Origin: Pseudomonas sp. Irchel s3h14
GTDB taxonomy: Bacteria; Pseudomonadota; Gammaproteobacteria; Pseudomonadales; Pseudomonadaceae
Reading direction: 5' to 3'
NCBI RefSeq assembly: GCF_900187425.1
Contig: NZ_FYDJ01000037.1
Location: forward strand, 1 to 34,842
Length of the DNA stretch: 34,842 nt
Shown piece by piece: positions 1-8,237 of this stretch. The number at the start of each line of letters is the position of its first letter. Position 1 is the stretch's first letter. Under the pieces are notes generated by a model. The model was not told where the DNA came from, ran no database searches, and was given only the letters and a program-made list of their open reading frames with translations. A program made the position numbers and the translations under genes.

Positions 1-44
1 TTGAAAAGGTCGCCGAGGTCGAGCAGGTCCTGTTGAACAGACAT
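1..44 (-). CDS. possible 5' end of a minus-strand gene (partial)
   Basis: Read on the minus strand, an ATG at 44-42 opens a frame beginning MSVQQDLLDLGDLF that runs off the window edge. Nothing can be said about function from 14 codons. There is no ribosome binding site in front of it, and the T-run of the 47-80 hairpin abuts the ATG, which argues against it. An alternative is that these bases are the end of a plus-strand gene: that strand has stops at 2-4 and 34-36. Confidence 0.25.
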   Translation of the reverse strand, partial: MSVQQDLLDLGDLF

Positions 45-46
45 AA

Positions 47-80
47 AAAATCCGATGCCAGAGGTCTGGCATCGGATTTT
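47..80 (-). terminator. intrinsic terminator, probably bidirectional
   Basis: A perfect 15-bp stem (47-61 with 66-80) has a four-base loop. On the minus strand it is followed by six T residues, and on the plus strand by four. It lies about 85 bases downstream of the last gene of the azlC-azlD-small ORF run and is well placed to end that transcript. Confidence 0.8.
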
Positions 81-163
81 CGGATAAGCCCGGCTTTGAC
101 TCAAATGCTTAAGTGAACAGCATTACGTTTTGATAGCGGGGCTTTTTTGTATATGCAGCGAGG

Positions 164-325
164 TCAAGGCTTCAGCGGACGCTCCTGGTCGCGGTCTGAC
201 AGTTCTTTACCGTCGTCGGGGTGCTTCCAGTCCGGTGTCGAACGCCTCTGCCGCTCAATCTCTTCTTCCGTGGGTTCGTCATCCACATCTTCATCCGGGT
301 ACGGACGCTTTGGTTCATTAGCCAT
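164..325 (-). CDS. small acidic hypothetical protein (53 aa)
   Basis: The 53-residue product (MANEPKRPYPDEDVDDEPTE...) is very hydrophilic, rich in Asp/Glu, Arg and Pro, and has no signal peptide or membrane segment. It is probably cytosolic and largely disordered. The start is fixed by a good Shine-Dalgarno (GAGGTGAGC just before the ATG). It follows azlD by about 60 bases on the same strand and precedes the 47-80 terminator, so it may be the last gene of that transcript. I do not recognise a characterised family. Similar short acidic proteins are annotated as hypothetical in pseudomonads. Confidence 0.7.
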   Translation of the reverse strand: MANEPKRPYPDEDVDDEPTEEEIERQRRSTPDWKHPDDGKELSDRDQERPLKP

Positions 326-384
326 GCTCACCTCTCTTCCTGTAGGGGTCCCCTTTAAGCGTAGAACAATTTGAAGGGAACGAC

Positions 385-699
385 TTAGAGCCACCAACGC
401 AGCAAAAAGAAAAACCCCATGCTCAACAACATGCTGAGCAAGGTATTGCGGGTGTAAAGCACCAGCCCCACCGCCACCAGCGAACTGATCAGGTACGGGT
501 TGTCCCATTGCAGATTCAGCTGCTTGTCCGGCATGAACACGATCGGCCCGCAGATCGCCGTCAACATGCCCGGCACCGCAAAACCCAGGAACTGCCGCGC
601 ATTGCTGCTCAAGCGCACGGGCAGCCGCGGCTCCAGAAATACATAGCGGTTGAGGAACACCAATAGCCCCATGCCGAAAATCACCGCCCAGACCATCAT
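385..699 (-). CDS. azlD: AzlD-family branched-chain amino acid transport subunit
   Basis: This 104-residue membrane protein is the small partner of AzlC. Together the AzlCD pair exports branched-chain amino acids (BrnFE in Corynebacterium is the best-studied relative). Several hydrophobic segments fill the protein, from MMVWAVIFGMG at the N-terminus to a Leu/Phe-rich C-terminus ending LLRWWL. The length fits the family (about 100-110). The ATG at 699 overlaps the azlC stop codon as ATGA, so the two are translationally coupled. An open frame continues upstream to 828 but would run deep into azlC, so I chose the coupled start. Confidence 0.88.
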   Translation of the reverse strand: MMVWAVIFGMGLLVFLNRYVFLEPRLPVRLSSNARQFLGFAVPGMLTAICGPIVFMPDKQLNLQWDNPYLISSLVAVGLVLYTRNTLLSMLLSMGFFFLLRWWL

Positions 700-1394
700 G
701 TGCGTCCACCGTAGAATTTGTTGCAGATAAAGCCTGCGGTCATGCCCGCCAACCCCGACAGCACCAGCGCCGAGCCCCATTGCCAATAGCTGAACAACAC
801 CGAGCAGAACAGCGACACCGCCACGCACACCACGGTCGGCACGTTCCGCACCACCGGGGTGATCAGGGCGATAAACGTCGCCGCGATGGAGAAGTCCAAC
901 CCCAGATGTTCCAGCCCCGGAATGCTGCTGCCCAGCACGATGCCGGCCAGGGTGAAGAGGTTCCAGGCGATGTAAAACGTCAGGCCGACACCCAACGCGT
1001 ACCAGCGGTTGAACTGTTGTTTGTCATGCGCACTGGTCAGGGCGAACAGCTCGTCGGTAAGCAAAAAGCCCAACCCCACACGCCAGCGACCCGGCAACGG
1101 CGAAATCACCGAACGCATGCTCATGCCGTAGAGCAAATGCTGGGAGGTCAGCAGCAGCGTGGTCAGCAGAATTGAAAAGATCCCGGCACCGCCCTTGAGC
1201 ATGCCGATCGCCACCAGTTGCGCGGCCCCGGCAAATACGATGCTCGACAAACCCTGGCCTTGCAGGGGCGTGAGATTGGCCTCGATGGCCATGGAACCGG
1301 CCAGCAATCCCCACGGCGCGGTGGCCAGGGACAACGGCATGATCGCCGCAGCGCCGCGAAGAAAGGCACTGCGCGGCATGAGTGAATTGGACAT
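696..1394 (-). CDS. azlC: AzlC-family branched-chain amino acid permease
   Basis: This 232-residue inner-membrane protein is the large subunit of the AzlCD exporter. Family features include the N-terminal GAAAIMPLSLATAPWGLLAG segment, several transmembrane helices, and the central LLLTSQHLLYGMS and LGFLLTDELFALT motifs typical of AzlC. The length matches the family (about 230-240). The ATG at 1394 has only a weak ribosome binding site (TAGAGC); a second Met five codons in is possible. It leads azlD with a 4-base overlap. The exact substrate is inferred from the family. Confidence 0.9.
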   Translation of the reverse strand: MSNSLMPRSAFLRGAAAIMPLSLATAPWGLLAGSMAIEANLTPLQGQGLSSIVFAGAAQLVAIGMLKGGAGIFSILLTTLLLTSQHLLYGMSMRSVISPLPGRWRVGLGFLLTDELFALTSAHDKQQFNRWYALGVGLTFYIAWNLFTLAGIVLGSSIPGLEHLGLDFSIAATFIALITPVVRNVPTVVCVAVSLFCSVLFSYWQWGSALVLSGLAGMTAGFICNKFYGGRT

Positions 1395-1525
1395 AACGCT
1401 CTACAACCAGGGAAAGACCTCAGACTGTGCCAGCAGTCGCGGCCGCTGGCTTGAACAATCTTGCGCACTTGGTCCGCGACCAGGCACAACGGCAGGATGC
1501 GTGCGGAGCTCGCTGATTTTCGCGA

Positions 1526-1554
1526 TTGACAAAAATCGCGCCGGCTTTTAAAAC
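1526..1554 (+). promoter_or_regulatory. sigma70-type promoter overlapping a palindrome
   Basis: A consensus -35 TTGACA (1526-1531) is followed after 17 bases by TAAAAC (1549-1554). A 7-bp inverted repeat CGCGATT/AATCGCG (1521-1540) overlaps the -35 box and could be an operator. The predicted start near 1561 lies about 23 bases before the small ORF at 1584 and about 250 before the DHDPS-family gene. Confidence 0.5.
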
Positions 1555-1583
1555 TGAGCACCTCATTCAGGGTGTAAGCAAGT

Positions 1584-1688
1584 ATGTCCGCAACCTTCAA
1601 CCTCAACACTGTCGCCATTGGCTTGAATGCCAAGGCGCAAGGTTGCGTTGCGCACGCCCTCAAATCGAAGAAACAGTCGCTCATGTGA
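1584..1688 (+). CDS. candidate small protein, 34 aa
   Basis: A short frame beginning MSATFNLNTVAIGL and ending KSKKQSLM sits just downstream of the promoter at 1526-1554. Its codons are typical of the surrounding genes, with mostly G or C in third positions. A weak GGTG-type ribosome binding site precedes the ATG. The product has a mildly hydrophobic N-terminal half and a lysine-rich tail, with one cysteine. No family is recognised. A hairpin follows 12 bases after the stop. It could be a genuine small protein, a leader peptide for the aldolase gene downstream, or chance. Confidence 0.4.
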   Translation: MSATFNLNTVAIGLNAKAQGCVAHALKSKKQSLM

Positions 1689-1699
1689 CCGGGGCGCGC

Positions 1700-1726
1700 T
1701 GTCCCGTCAGATGAGCTGACAGGACA
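1700..1726 (+). other. hairpin in the leader of the DHDPS-family gene
   Basis: An 11-bp stem with one mismatch (TGTCCCGTCAG paired with CTGACAGGACA) and a five-base loop lies between the small ORF and the gene at 1813. It lacks a T-run, so it is not a standard terminator. It may mark the end of the small ORF message or be a processing or attenuation structure. Confidence 0.4.
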
Positions 1727-1812
1727 TTGAGCGCGACGGACACCCTCCCCTTGCTTACTGCCTTCTACGCTTCTGACGGTGACGAAATCGGTCAACCTTC
1801 AGGAGTACGTGC

Positions 1813-2688
1813 ATGTCATCGTTTCAAGGAATCTGGGTCCCTCTCGTTACACCGTTTCGCAACGGTGCGATCGATTTCGTCGGCTTGCGACGGCTGGTCA
1901 GTCATCTGCTGGAAAAAGGCGTCGATGGCGTTGTGGTCTGCGGCACCACGGCGGAAGCGGCGGCACTGAGCAAACACGAGCAACTGGCGGTGCTCGATGC
2001 GGTGCTGGAGCAGGTGCCGGCGGAACGGGTGGTCATGGGCCTGGCCGGCAACAACATGACCGAGCTGCTGCAATTTCAGAACGAAATCCTGAAACGTCCG
2101 CTGGCCGGTTTGCTGGTACCGCCGCCGTATTACATCCGTCCGTCCCAGGCGGGCCTCGAAGCGTTTTACCAAACCGTCGCCGATGCCTCCAGCGTTCCGC
2201 TCATTCTTTACGACATCCCTTACCGCACCGGCGTGGCGTTCGAGCAGGCAACCCTGCTCAACATCGTCGCCCATGAGCGAATCGTCGCGATCAAGGATTG
2301 CGGCGGCAATCAGGCCAACACCCTGGCGCTGCTAGGCAGTGGCAAGGTCGATGTGCTGTGCGGCGAAGATAACCAGATCTTCAGCGCCTTGTGTCTGGGT
2401 GCCAAAGGCGCCATTGCCGCGTCGGCGCATGTTCATCCAGAGCGGTTCGTGGCGTTGTATCAACAGATCCGCGACAACCGGTTAGCGGCGGGTCGAGCGA
2501 CATTCTTCCAACTGCTGCCGCTGATTCACAGCCTGTTCATCGAGCCCAATCCCGCCCCGGTGAAAACCGCCCTGGCCCTTGAAGGCTTGATCGACGACGA
2601 ACTGCGCGCACCGATGCAACGCAGCAGCGAAACCATGGCGGTGCGTCTGAAGGAAGTGCTGGCGACGTTGAACAGCAACAATCGATAG
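1813..2688 (+). CDS. dihydrodipicolinate synthase (DHDPS)/NAL-family aldolase
   Basis: The 291-residue cytosolic TIM-barrel protein belongs to the class I aldolase family containing 4-hydroxy-tetrahydrodipicolinate synthase (pyruvate plus aspartate semialdehyde). The phosphate/carboxylate loop GTTAEAAALS is at residues 44-53, the catalytic tyrosine is in YDIPYRTG (Tyr133), and the Schiff-base lysine is in AIKDCGG (Lys161), the same numbering as in E. coli DapA. The loop has GTTAE where canonical DapA has GTTGE. The gene stands alone, away from lysine genes, so it may be a second, specialised paralogue acting on another oxo-acid. The start follows a good AGGAG site. Confidence 0.88.
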   Translation: MSSFQGIWVPLVTPFRNGAIDFVGLRRLVSHLLEKGVDGVVVCGTTAEAAALSKHEQLAVLDAVLEQVPAERVVMGLAGNNMTELLQFQNEILKRPLAGLLVPPPYYIRPSQAGLEAFYQTVADASSVPLILYDIPYRTGVAFEQATLLNIVAHERIVAIKDCGGNQANTLALLGSGKVDVLCGEDNQIFSALCLGAKGAIAASAHVHPERFVALYQQIRDNRLAAGRATFFQLLPLIHSLFIEPNPAPVKTALALEGLIDDELRAPMQRSSETMAVRLKEVLATLNSNNR

Positions 2689-2748
2689 AGCGCCAGCAAC
2701 CAGCCCGAGTACCATGGAACCATTCGCATAACGCGTCAGGGAGTCGAC

Positions 2749-3123
2749 ATGCTTTACCGAATCGCCGCCGACGGGCTGGTCCTGTTTCACCTGTTGTTCA
2801 TTCTGTTCGTGCTGTTCGGCGGGCTGCTGGTGCTCAAATGGCGCCCCCTGATCTGGTGGCACCTGCCTGCGGCTGTGTGGGGCGTGTCGGTGGAAGTCTT
2901 CCATCTGATCTGCCCGCTGACCGAGTGGGAAAACCTCATGCGCGACGCGGCCGGGCAAACCGGCTATGGCGGCGGTTTCATCGAACATTACGTGTGGCCG
3001 GTCATTTACCCGGCGGGCCTGACACCGGCAATTCAGCTGGGACTGGGCAGCGTGGTGCTGGCGATCAACGTGCTGGTCTACCTTAGATTGTTCAGACTGT
3101 GGAAATTACGTCGGGCAACCTGA
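2749..3123 (+). CDS. DUF2784 family membrane protein
   Basis: This 124-residue integral membrane protein has three or four hydrophobic segments. The first is at the N-terminus (LVLFHLLFILFVLFGGLLVL) and the last near residues 95-115. The Trp-rich centre (WWHLPAAVWGVSVE, CPLTEWENLMR) and the GGGFIEHYVWPVIYP motif are characteristic of DUF2784, a family of unknown function. An AGGGAG site precedes the start. It lies 60 bases after the aldolase gene and 24 before the LysR gene, all on one strand, so the three may share a transcript, though their jobs need not be related. Confidence 0.85.
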   Translation: MLYRIAADGLVLFHLLFILFVLFGGLLVLKWRPLIWWHLPAAVWGVSVEVFHLICPLTEWENLMRDAAGQTGYGGGFIEHYVWPVIYPAGLTPAIQLGLGSVVLAINVLVYLRLFRLWKLRRAT

Positions 3124-3147
3124 CACCAAGATCAAGGATTCCGCCCC

Positions 3148-4065
3148 ATGTTGTCGATTGACGATCTCACCTTGCTGCAAGCCATCCGCGAAACCGGCAG
3201 CCTGTCCCGGGCCGCGGCCCACTTGGGCAAGGCGCCCTCGACGGTGTCCTACGCGGCGCGGCAACTGGAGGAACGCTTTGACGCCTTGCTGTTCGACCGC
3301 CGTCGCTACCGCTTGCAACTGACCCCGGCGGGTGAGTTGCTGGTGAACGAGGCGGCGCGACTGATGCAGGACGTCTCGCGGCTGACCCAGCGGGTGCAGC
3401 AAGTGGCCAATGGCTGGGAGAGCCGGCTATGGATCGTCACCGATGAGTTGCTTGAATTCGAAGCGTTGATCCCGGTGATTCACGAGTTCGATGCGCTGGA
3501 GTCCGGCGTGCCGTTGCGCATCACTCAGGAAGTCCTCAAAGGTGTTTGGGAAGCCCTGCGTGAAGGCCGCGCGGACTTGATCATCGGCGCCACCAACGAA
3601 CCGCCGGCGATCCCTTCCTTGCGCTGGATGCAACTGGGGGAAATGGAATGGGTGTTCGCGGTGTCGCCCAAGCATCCGCTGGCCAGGGCCCAAGAGCCGA
3701 TTTCACGCGCCATGGTTGCGCAGCATCGGGCGATTGTCGTGGCCGATTCGTCCAGGGTTACCGAGGGCAGCACTTACGGCGTCTCCGGCGGCCAACCGGT
3801 GCTCGCCGTACCGACCATGCGCGCCAAGATCCTCGCCCAGTGCGACGGGTTGGGCGTGGGTTGGTTACCGAAGCATCGGGTCGGCTCGTTGCTGAAAAAA
3901 GGCTCGCTGGTTGAAAAACAGATGGCCGATCCCCGTGAGCCGAATATCTTGTATGCCGGCTGGCGTGGCGATCACGACGGCCGCGCCTTGGGCTGGTGGC
4001 TGGAAAAACTCAAGCAATCGTACCTGTCCACCAAGCTGGTTCAGGGCAGTGACCGGTTTGTTTGA
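3148..4065 (+). CDS. LysR-family transcriptional regulator
   Basis: The 305-residue DNA-binding regulator has an N-terminal winged helix-turn-helix at about residues 5-65 (TLLQAIRETGSLSRAAAHLG, then STVSYAARQLEE and LTPAGELL). A periplasmic-binding-like effector domain follows from about residue 90. The target is unknown. LysR regulators usually sit divergent from the gene they control, but here the gene follows DUF2784 on the same strand, so the target may lie elsewhere. The effector domain lines up with LysR proteins related to E. coli YhaJ, by impression only. It ends two bases from the convergent diguanylate cyclase gene. Confidence 0.92.
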   Translation: MLSIDDLTLLQAIRETGSLSRAAAHLGKAPSTVSYAARQLEERFDALLFDRRRYRLQLTPAGELLVNEAARLMQDVSRLTQRVQQVANGWESRLWIVTDELLEFEALIPVIHEFDALESGVPLRITQEVLKGVWEALREGRADLIIGATNEPPAIPSLRWMQLGEMEWVFAVSPKHPLARAQEPISRAMVAQHRAIVVADSSRVTEGSTYGVSGGQPVLAVPTMRAKILAQCDGLGVGWLPKHRVGSLLKKGSLVEKQMADPREPNILYAGWRGDHDGRALGWWLEKLKQSYLSTKLVQGSDRFV

Positions 4066-4067
4066 AT

Positions 4068-5645
4068 TCAGTTGGCAATGACACTCATGTTCCGGCCGCT
4101 GGCCTTGGCCACGTAAAGCGCCTTGTCGGCGGCCCCCACCAGGTCGCTGGGCTGGGATTGTGACGCCGGATCGTAAGCGGCGACGCCCAGGCTGACTGTC
4201 ACCGTGCCTTCAGCCCCTTCTCTGTGCTCGATGCCGGCCTGCTGAACCGCGCGGCGGATTTTTTCCGCCACCATAAACGCCCCCACGTAGTCGGTCACGG
4301 GCAGTACCACTGCAAACTCTTCGCCGCCATAGCGGGCAGCCAGGTCGCCGGGGCGCTTGATGTTGTCCCTGATGATCGTGCTGATGTTGCGTAAACACTC
4401 ATCGCCGGCCACATGGCCGTAAAGATCATTGAAGCTCTTGAAGTGATCGACATCGATCATCAGCAGCGCGAGATGGGTCTGGTTGCGCCTGGCGCGGCCC
4501 ATTTCGGCGAGGATGAACAGATCGAACTGACGCCGGTTGGACAGCCCGGTCAGTGCGTCCTCCAGCGCCAGCAACTCAAGGCTGCGATTGACCTCGATGA
4601 GTTTTTCCTGCGCATCCAGCAATACGCCCTGCACGTGATTCTGCTGCTTCATGAGGCGAATGAGGCGATAACCGAGGACACCCAGAAACCCCAGGAATAA
4701 TGAGACGATCCCGGCACTCAGCAGTACCTCCTTACGCCAGGCTGCCAGGACTTCATCTTTATTCAGCGCCGCAAAGATGATCAGCGGATAACCTTCAACC
4801 CTTCGAAATCCGACCACACGCTCGACCCCATCCAAATAGGAACGGACCATTGCCGTGCCTGAATTGCCCTTGGGCAACAGTTGCGTAAACAGCGGCCCCT
4901 TGGCGACGCTGCTGCCGATTTCAGTTTCTTTGAACGGCCGGCGAACGACGATGCTGGCGTCGTCGGCGATCAGGTTGATCACGCCGTTATGACCCATATC
5001 GATGCTGTCGTAGAGCCCGAGGAAATGGCTGAGATAAATCGTTGCCAACGCCACGCCGGCAAAACGGCCATCTGGATGATTGACGCGGCGGGACACCGTC
5101 ATGATCCATTCACCGCTCGAACGACTCTTGATCGACGGACCGATGTGGGGGCCGCGGTCGGGATGATCGCGATGGAAGATGAAATATTCACGATCGGCGT
5201 TGTTGGCATCTGGCACGACGGCGCCGTTGGAATTGGCCACCCAGCGCCCTTCTTCGTCATAAACAAACAACCCATGGAGTTGGCTCAGCTCACTGCGCTG
5301 GGTACTGAGCAAACGCTCCAGCCGAGGTACCCGGGCCTTGTCTATGCCGTCGTTTTCGAGACGATCCACCAGGGTCAACAGCAACGTATCGGCTTGCTTG
5401 ATCGACGCCTGCGCTTGCGAGGCCAGGGTCTGGGCAAGGTTGGACATCGCCACTTCTTTGTCATGCAGATGGTACTGGCGCGAGTTCCAGGCCTCCCAAA
5501 TCACGATAGCCGTCATGGACAGGCACACCGCGACCAGCAGAATCACCGCAGAGCGAACCTTGAGAGTTACCCCGGCTTGCTCGGCGACCCAAGGCACGCC
5601 ATGGCGGGATTGTTCAATTCGATTGTTGACGGACGGATGACCCAT
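4068..5645 (-). CDS. membrane diguanylate cyclase with periplasmic dCACHE-type sensor
   Basis: This 525-residue inner-membrane enzyme makes cyclic di-GMP from two GTP. TM1 (about residues 31-51) and TM2 (about 308-328) bracket a periplasmic region of about 255 residues with the look of a double CACHE ligand sensor (LSQLHGLFVYDEEG, REYFIFHRDHPDRG). A C-terminal GGDEF domain starts near residue 360. The active site is GGEEF (440-444), and an RxxD inhibitory site (RPGD, 431-434) stands five residues before it, so the enzyme should be active and subject to product inhibition. I chose the ATG at 5645 because CAGGGAG precedes it; the frame is open 30 codons further upstream without a good site. Confidence 0.92.
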   Translation of the reverse strand: MGHPSVNNRIEQSRHGVPWVAEQAGVTLKVRSAVILLVAVCLSMTAIVIWEAWNSRQYHLHDKEVAMSNLAQTLASQAQASIKQADTLLLTLVDRLENDGIDKARVPRLERLLSTQRSELSQLHGLFVYDEEGRWVANSNGAVVPDANNADREYFIFHRDHPDRGPHIGPSIKSRSSGEWIMTVSRRVNHPDGRFAGVALATIYLSHFLGLYDSIDMGHNGVINLIADDASIVVRRPFKETEIGSSVAKGPLFTQLLPKGNSGTAMVRSYLDGVERVVGFRRVEGYPLIIFAALNKDEVLAAWRKEVLLSAGIVSLFLGFLGVLGYRLIRLMKQQNHVQGVLLDAQEKLIEVNRSLELLALEDALTGLSNRRQFDLFILAEMGRARRNQTHLALLMIDVDHFKSFNDLYGHVAGDECLRNISTIIRDNIKRPGDLAARYGGEEFAVVLPVTDYVGAFMVAEKIRRAVQQAGIEHREGAEGTVTVSLGVAAYDPASQSQPSDLVGAADKALYVAKASGRNMSVIAN

Positions 5646-5813
5646 GACGCTCCCTGAATACTGATCACAGGGCGAATCTTCCCGTTCGCCCTTTTTATGA
5701 CCCCTGACGGGTATGAGCCGCCTGGTGCCAGGCAACTATGCCTCATCAAACACCTGATAGGTGATTTGCGCGAGAACTATTCTCACCATCGGTTCGCCCT
5801 AAAGCCGCGATCC

Positions 5814-5944
5814 GTAGCAGCTGGCGAAGCCTGCGTTCGGCTGCGCAGCAGTCGTAAAGTCAGACAATGCGGTGCGTCAGACCCACCGGGTACTCAGGGT
5901 TTACGACTGCTGCGCAGCCGAACGCAGGCTTCGCCAGCTGCTAC
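5814..5944. repeat. long inverted repeat, GTAGCAGCTG type
   Basis: Two perfectly matching 45-base arms (5814-5858 and 5900-5944) beginning GTAGCAGCTGGCGAAGCC face each other across 41 bases. The outer ends are the same as those of the element at 12421-12565. This is a dispersed palindromic element between two convergently placed gene blocks. In RNA it would form a very stable hairpin. Confidence 0.85.
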
Positions 5945-5970
5945 AAGGTTTGCATTGCGGCTGAAATGGC

Positions 5971-6498
5971 TTACCGAGGCGTCTGCTTCACGGCCTCGAT
6001 CCAGGCGGGATTCAATTGTGTCTGATCAGTCTCGATACCCAGCGCTTCCATCCGCGCCTTGTGCTGATCCATCTCGCGGGTCAATTGGCTGTGATCACTG
6101 GAGTTGCCGTCCAGCTCGTGCATCTGGCTCAACCCCAGATGGTAGAAACGCAGCAGCTTCATGGCCGTCGGATCCTCCTTCGCCACCGCCGCCGTCACCT
6201 GATGCATGACGTTGGTGATGCTCATCAGGCTGCTCTTGAGCTGCCAGCCGTAAACCGCCGGGGCCATCCATGGCTGGGTCCAGAACGTGCCGCGCATCAG
6301 CGCGGCCATCAGCAGCACCGCCACAAACACGCCGCCGACGTTAAAGCGCAGATTGTCGCCATCGGGCTCACCGAACAGCGCCACCGCAGTGGTGGACAAT
6401 ACCATCGCCAGGGCCAGGAAAATCAAGGCTATGATTATCGTGCTGCGTCGCGTCTGGCTTCGATAGCGTTCGGGGTTCTGCGGCTGGATTTCGAACAT
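5971..6498 (-). CDS. DUF3087 family membrane protein
   Basis: The 175-residue protein starts MFEIQPQNPERYR, then has two transmembrane helices (about residues 20-43 and 55-70) and a mostly helical, hydrophilic C-terminal half (LLRFYHLGLSQMHELDG, LTREMDQHKARMEALG). The layout and length match DUF3087, a gammaproteobacterial family of unknown function. I prefer the Met at 6498, preceded by AAGGAA, over the Met eight codons upstream, which has no ribosome binding site. It is probably monocistronic, with the 5814-5944 repeat just downstream. Confidence 0.8.
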   Translation of the reverse strand: MFEIQPQNPERYRSQTRRSTIIIALIFLALAMVLSTTAVALFGEPDGDNLRFNVGGVFVAVLLMAALMRGTFWTQPWMAPAVYGWQLKSSLMSITNVMHQVTAAVAKEDPTAMKLLRFYHLGLSQMHELDGNSSDHSQLTREMDQHKARMEALGIETDQTQLNPAWIEAVKQTPR

Positions 6499-6710
6499 CG
6501 CGACGGGGTTCCTTGAGGGCATGGGTAAAAAGGCTGCGGGGCATTATCGCCTCTGCAGGGGATTTAGCTATGCTGGGGCTCCTTTTCATCTTTTCATCGT
6601 CAAACGGGGAAATGGCGATACAGCGCAGTTCGTGCCATCTTCTTTCATGGATACATACTATTCGGATGCCATTTGCCTGTATGAAATGGCATCGTTTTAA
6701 GGATCATTGA

Positions 6711-8084
6711 ATGACCCAACGACAAGTAATCAACGCCTCGGTCAGCCCAAAAGGCAGCCTGGAAACCCTTTCTCAACGTGAAGTACAGCAACTGAGCGAA
6801 GCCGGATCCGGCAGCACCTACACCTTGTTCCGCCAGTGCGCCCTGGCCATCCTCAATACCGGCGCCCATGTCGATAACGCCAAAACCATCCTCGAAGCCT
6901 ACAAGGACTTCGAAATCCGCATTCACCAGCAGGACCGCGGCGTACGCCTGGAACTACTGAACGCCCCGGCCGACGCCTTCGTTGATGGCGAAATGATCGC
7001 CAGCACCCGGGAAATGCTCTTCAGCGCCCTGCGCGACATCGTCTACACCGAAAACGAACTCGACGCCCAACGCATCGACCTGAGCACCTCCCAGGGCATC
7101 AGCGACTACGTGTTCCACCTGCTGCGCAACGCCCGCACCCTGCGCCCCGGCGTGGAGCCGAAGATCGTGGTGTGCTGGGGCGGCCATTCGATCAACACCG
7201 AAGAATACAAATACACCAAGAAAGTCGGCCACGAACTGGGCCTGCGCAGCCTCGACATCTGCACCGGTTGCGGTCCTGGCGTGATGAAAGGCCCGATGAA
7301 AGGCGCGACCATCGCCCACGCCAAGCAGCGTATTCACGGTGGCCGCTACCTCGGTTTGACCGAGCCGGGCATCATCGCCGCCGAAGCGCCCAACCCGATC
7401 GTCAACGAACTGGTGATCCTGCCGGACATCGAAAAACGTCTGGAAGCCTTCGTCCGCGTCGGCCACGGCATCATCATTTTCCCGGGCGGCGCCGGCACGG
7501 CCGAAGAGTTCCTTTACCTGCTCGGCATCCTGATGCACCCGGACAACGCCGGCCTGCCCTTCCCCGTGGTTCTCACCGGACCGAAACATGCCGCGCCGTA
7601 TCTGGAGCAACTGGATGCATTTGTCGGTGCCACGCTGGGTGAGGCCGCGAAGCAGCACTACGAGATCATCATCGACGACCCGGCTGAAGTCGCGCGTCAA
7701 ATGACTCAAGGTCTCAAGGCAGTCAAACAGTTCCGTCGCGAGCGCAATGACGCGTTCCATTTCAACTGGCTGCTGAAGATCGACGAAGGCTTCCAGCGCC
7801 CGTTCGATCCAACCCACGAAAACATGTCCAACCTGAAACTGAGCCGCAACCTGCCGGCCCACGAACTGGCCGCCAACCTGCGCCGCGCGTTCTCCGGCAT
7901 CGTCGCCGGCAACGTCAAGGACAAGGGCATCCGCCTGATCGAAGAGCACGGGCCTTACCAGATCCGTGGCGATGCGGCGGTGATGCAACCGCTGGATCAA
8001 CTGCTCAAGGCCTTCGTCGCCCAACACCGGATGAAACTGCCGGGCGGCGCGGCATATGTGCCGTGTTATCAAGTGGTTGCGTAA
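6711..8084 (+). CDS. ppnN: pyrimidine/purine-5'-nucleotide nucleosidase PpnN (YgdH)
   Basis: This 457-residue cytosolic enzyme hydrolyses nucleoside monophosphates to a base and ribose 5-phosphate. The length and domain order match E. coli PpnN (about 454 aa): an N-terminal helical domain (1-145), a central LOG/Rossmann domain and a C-terminal extension. In the central domain one sees the family signatures CTGCGPGVMKGPMKGA (185-200) and FPGGAGTAEEF (257-267, the PGGxGTxxE motif). In E. coli the enzyme is allosterically activated by (p)ppGpp and tunes the stringent response; that is family knowledge. The start has AAGGA seven bases upstream. It appears monocistronic. Confidence 0.93.
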   Translation: MTQRQVINASVSPKGSLETLSQREVQQLSEAGSGSTYTLFRQCALAILNTGAHVDNAKTILEAYKDFEIRIHQQDRGVRLELLNAPADAFVDGEMIASTREMLFSALRDIVYTENELDAQRIDLSTSQGISDYVFHLLRNARTLRPGVEPKIVVCWGGHSINTEEYKYTKKVGHELGLRSLDICTGCGPGVMKGPMKGATIAHAKQRIHGGRYLGLTEPGIIAAEAPNPIVNELVILPDIEKRLEAFVRVGHGIIIFPGGAGTAEEFLYLLGILMHPDNAGLPFPVVLTGPKHAAPYLEQLDAFVGATLGEAAKQHYEIIIDDPAEVARQMTQGLKAVKQFRRERNDAFHFNWLLKIDEGFQRPFDPTHENMSNLKLSRNLPAHELAANLRRAFSGIVAGNVKDKGIRLIEEHGPYQIRGDAAVMQPLDQLLKAFVAQHRMKLPGGAAYVPCYQVVA

Positions 8085-8097
8085 CAAAGCTAATAAA

Positions 8098-8208
8098 GAT
8101 CGTTCCCACGCTCCCGCGTGGGAATGCCTCAACGGACGCTCTGCGTTCGGCTTTGAAGGGACGCGGAGCGTCCCGGGCTGCATTCCCACGCAGAGCGTGG
8201 GAACGATC
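8098..8208. repeat. dispersed palindromic repeat, GATCGTTCCCACGC type (two-hairpin form)
   Basis: The ends are inverted copies (GATCGTTCCCACGCTC and its complement). Each end carries its own small hairpin (TTCCCACGC with GCGTGGGAA), and a further inverted pair around GGACGCTC/GAGCGTCC lies inside. A near copy is at 14159-14271 and a single-hairpin form at 11125-11155. It starts 14 bases after the ppnN stop and may act in 3'-end protection or termination. Confidence 0.85.
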
Positions 8209-8237
8209 AGCGAGCACACTATTCGCGGCACTAATGC

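Noticed and set aside
1163..1795. Possible regulator gene on the minus strand upstream of azlC
   Set aside because: The open frame shows no helix-turn-helix or other motif, and overlaps azlC in another frame.
6954..8231. Long minus-strand open frame antisense to ppnN
   Set aside because: High-GC third positions in ppnN keep the opposite frame open; the translation is rich in His/Gln/Arg/Val with no family pattern, while the plus strand is clearly PpnN.
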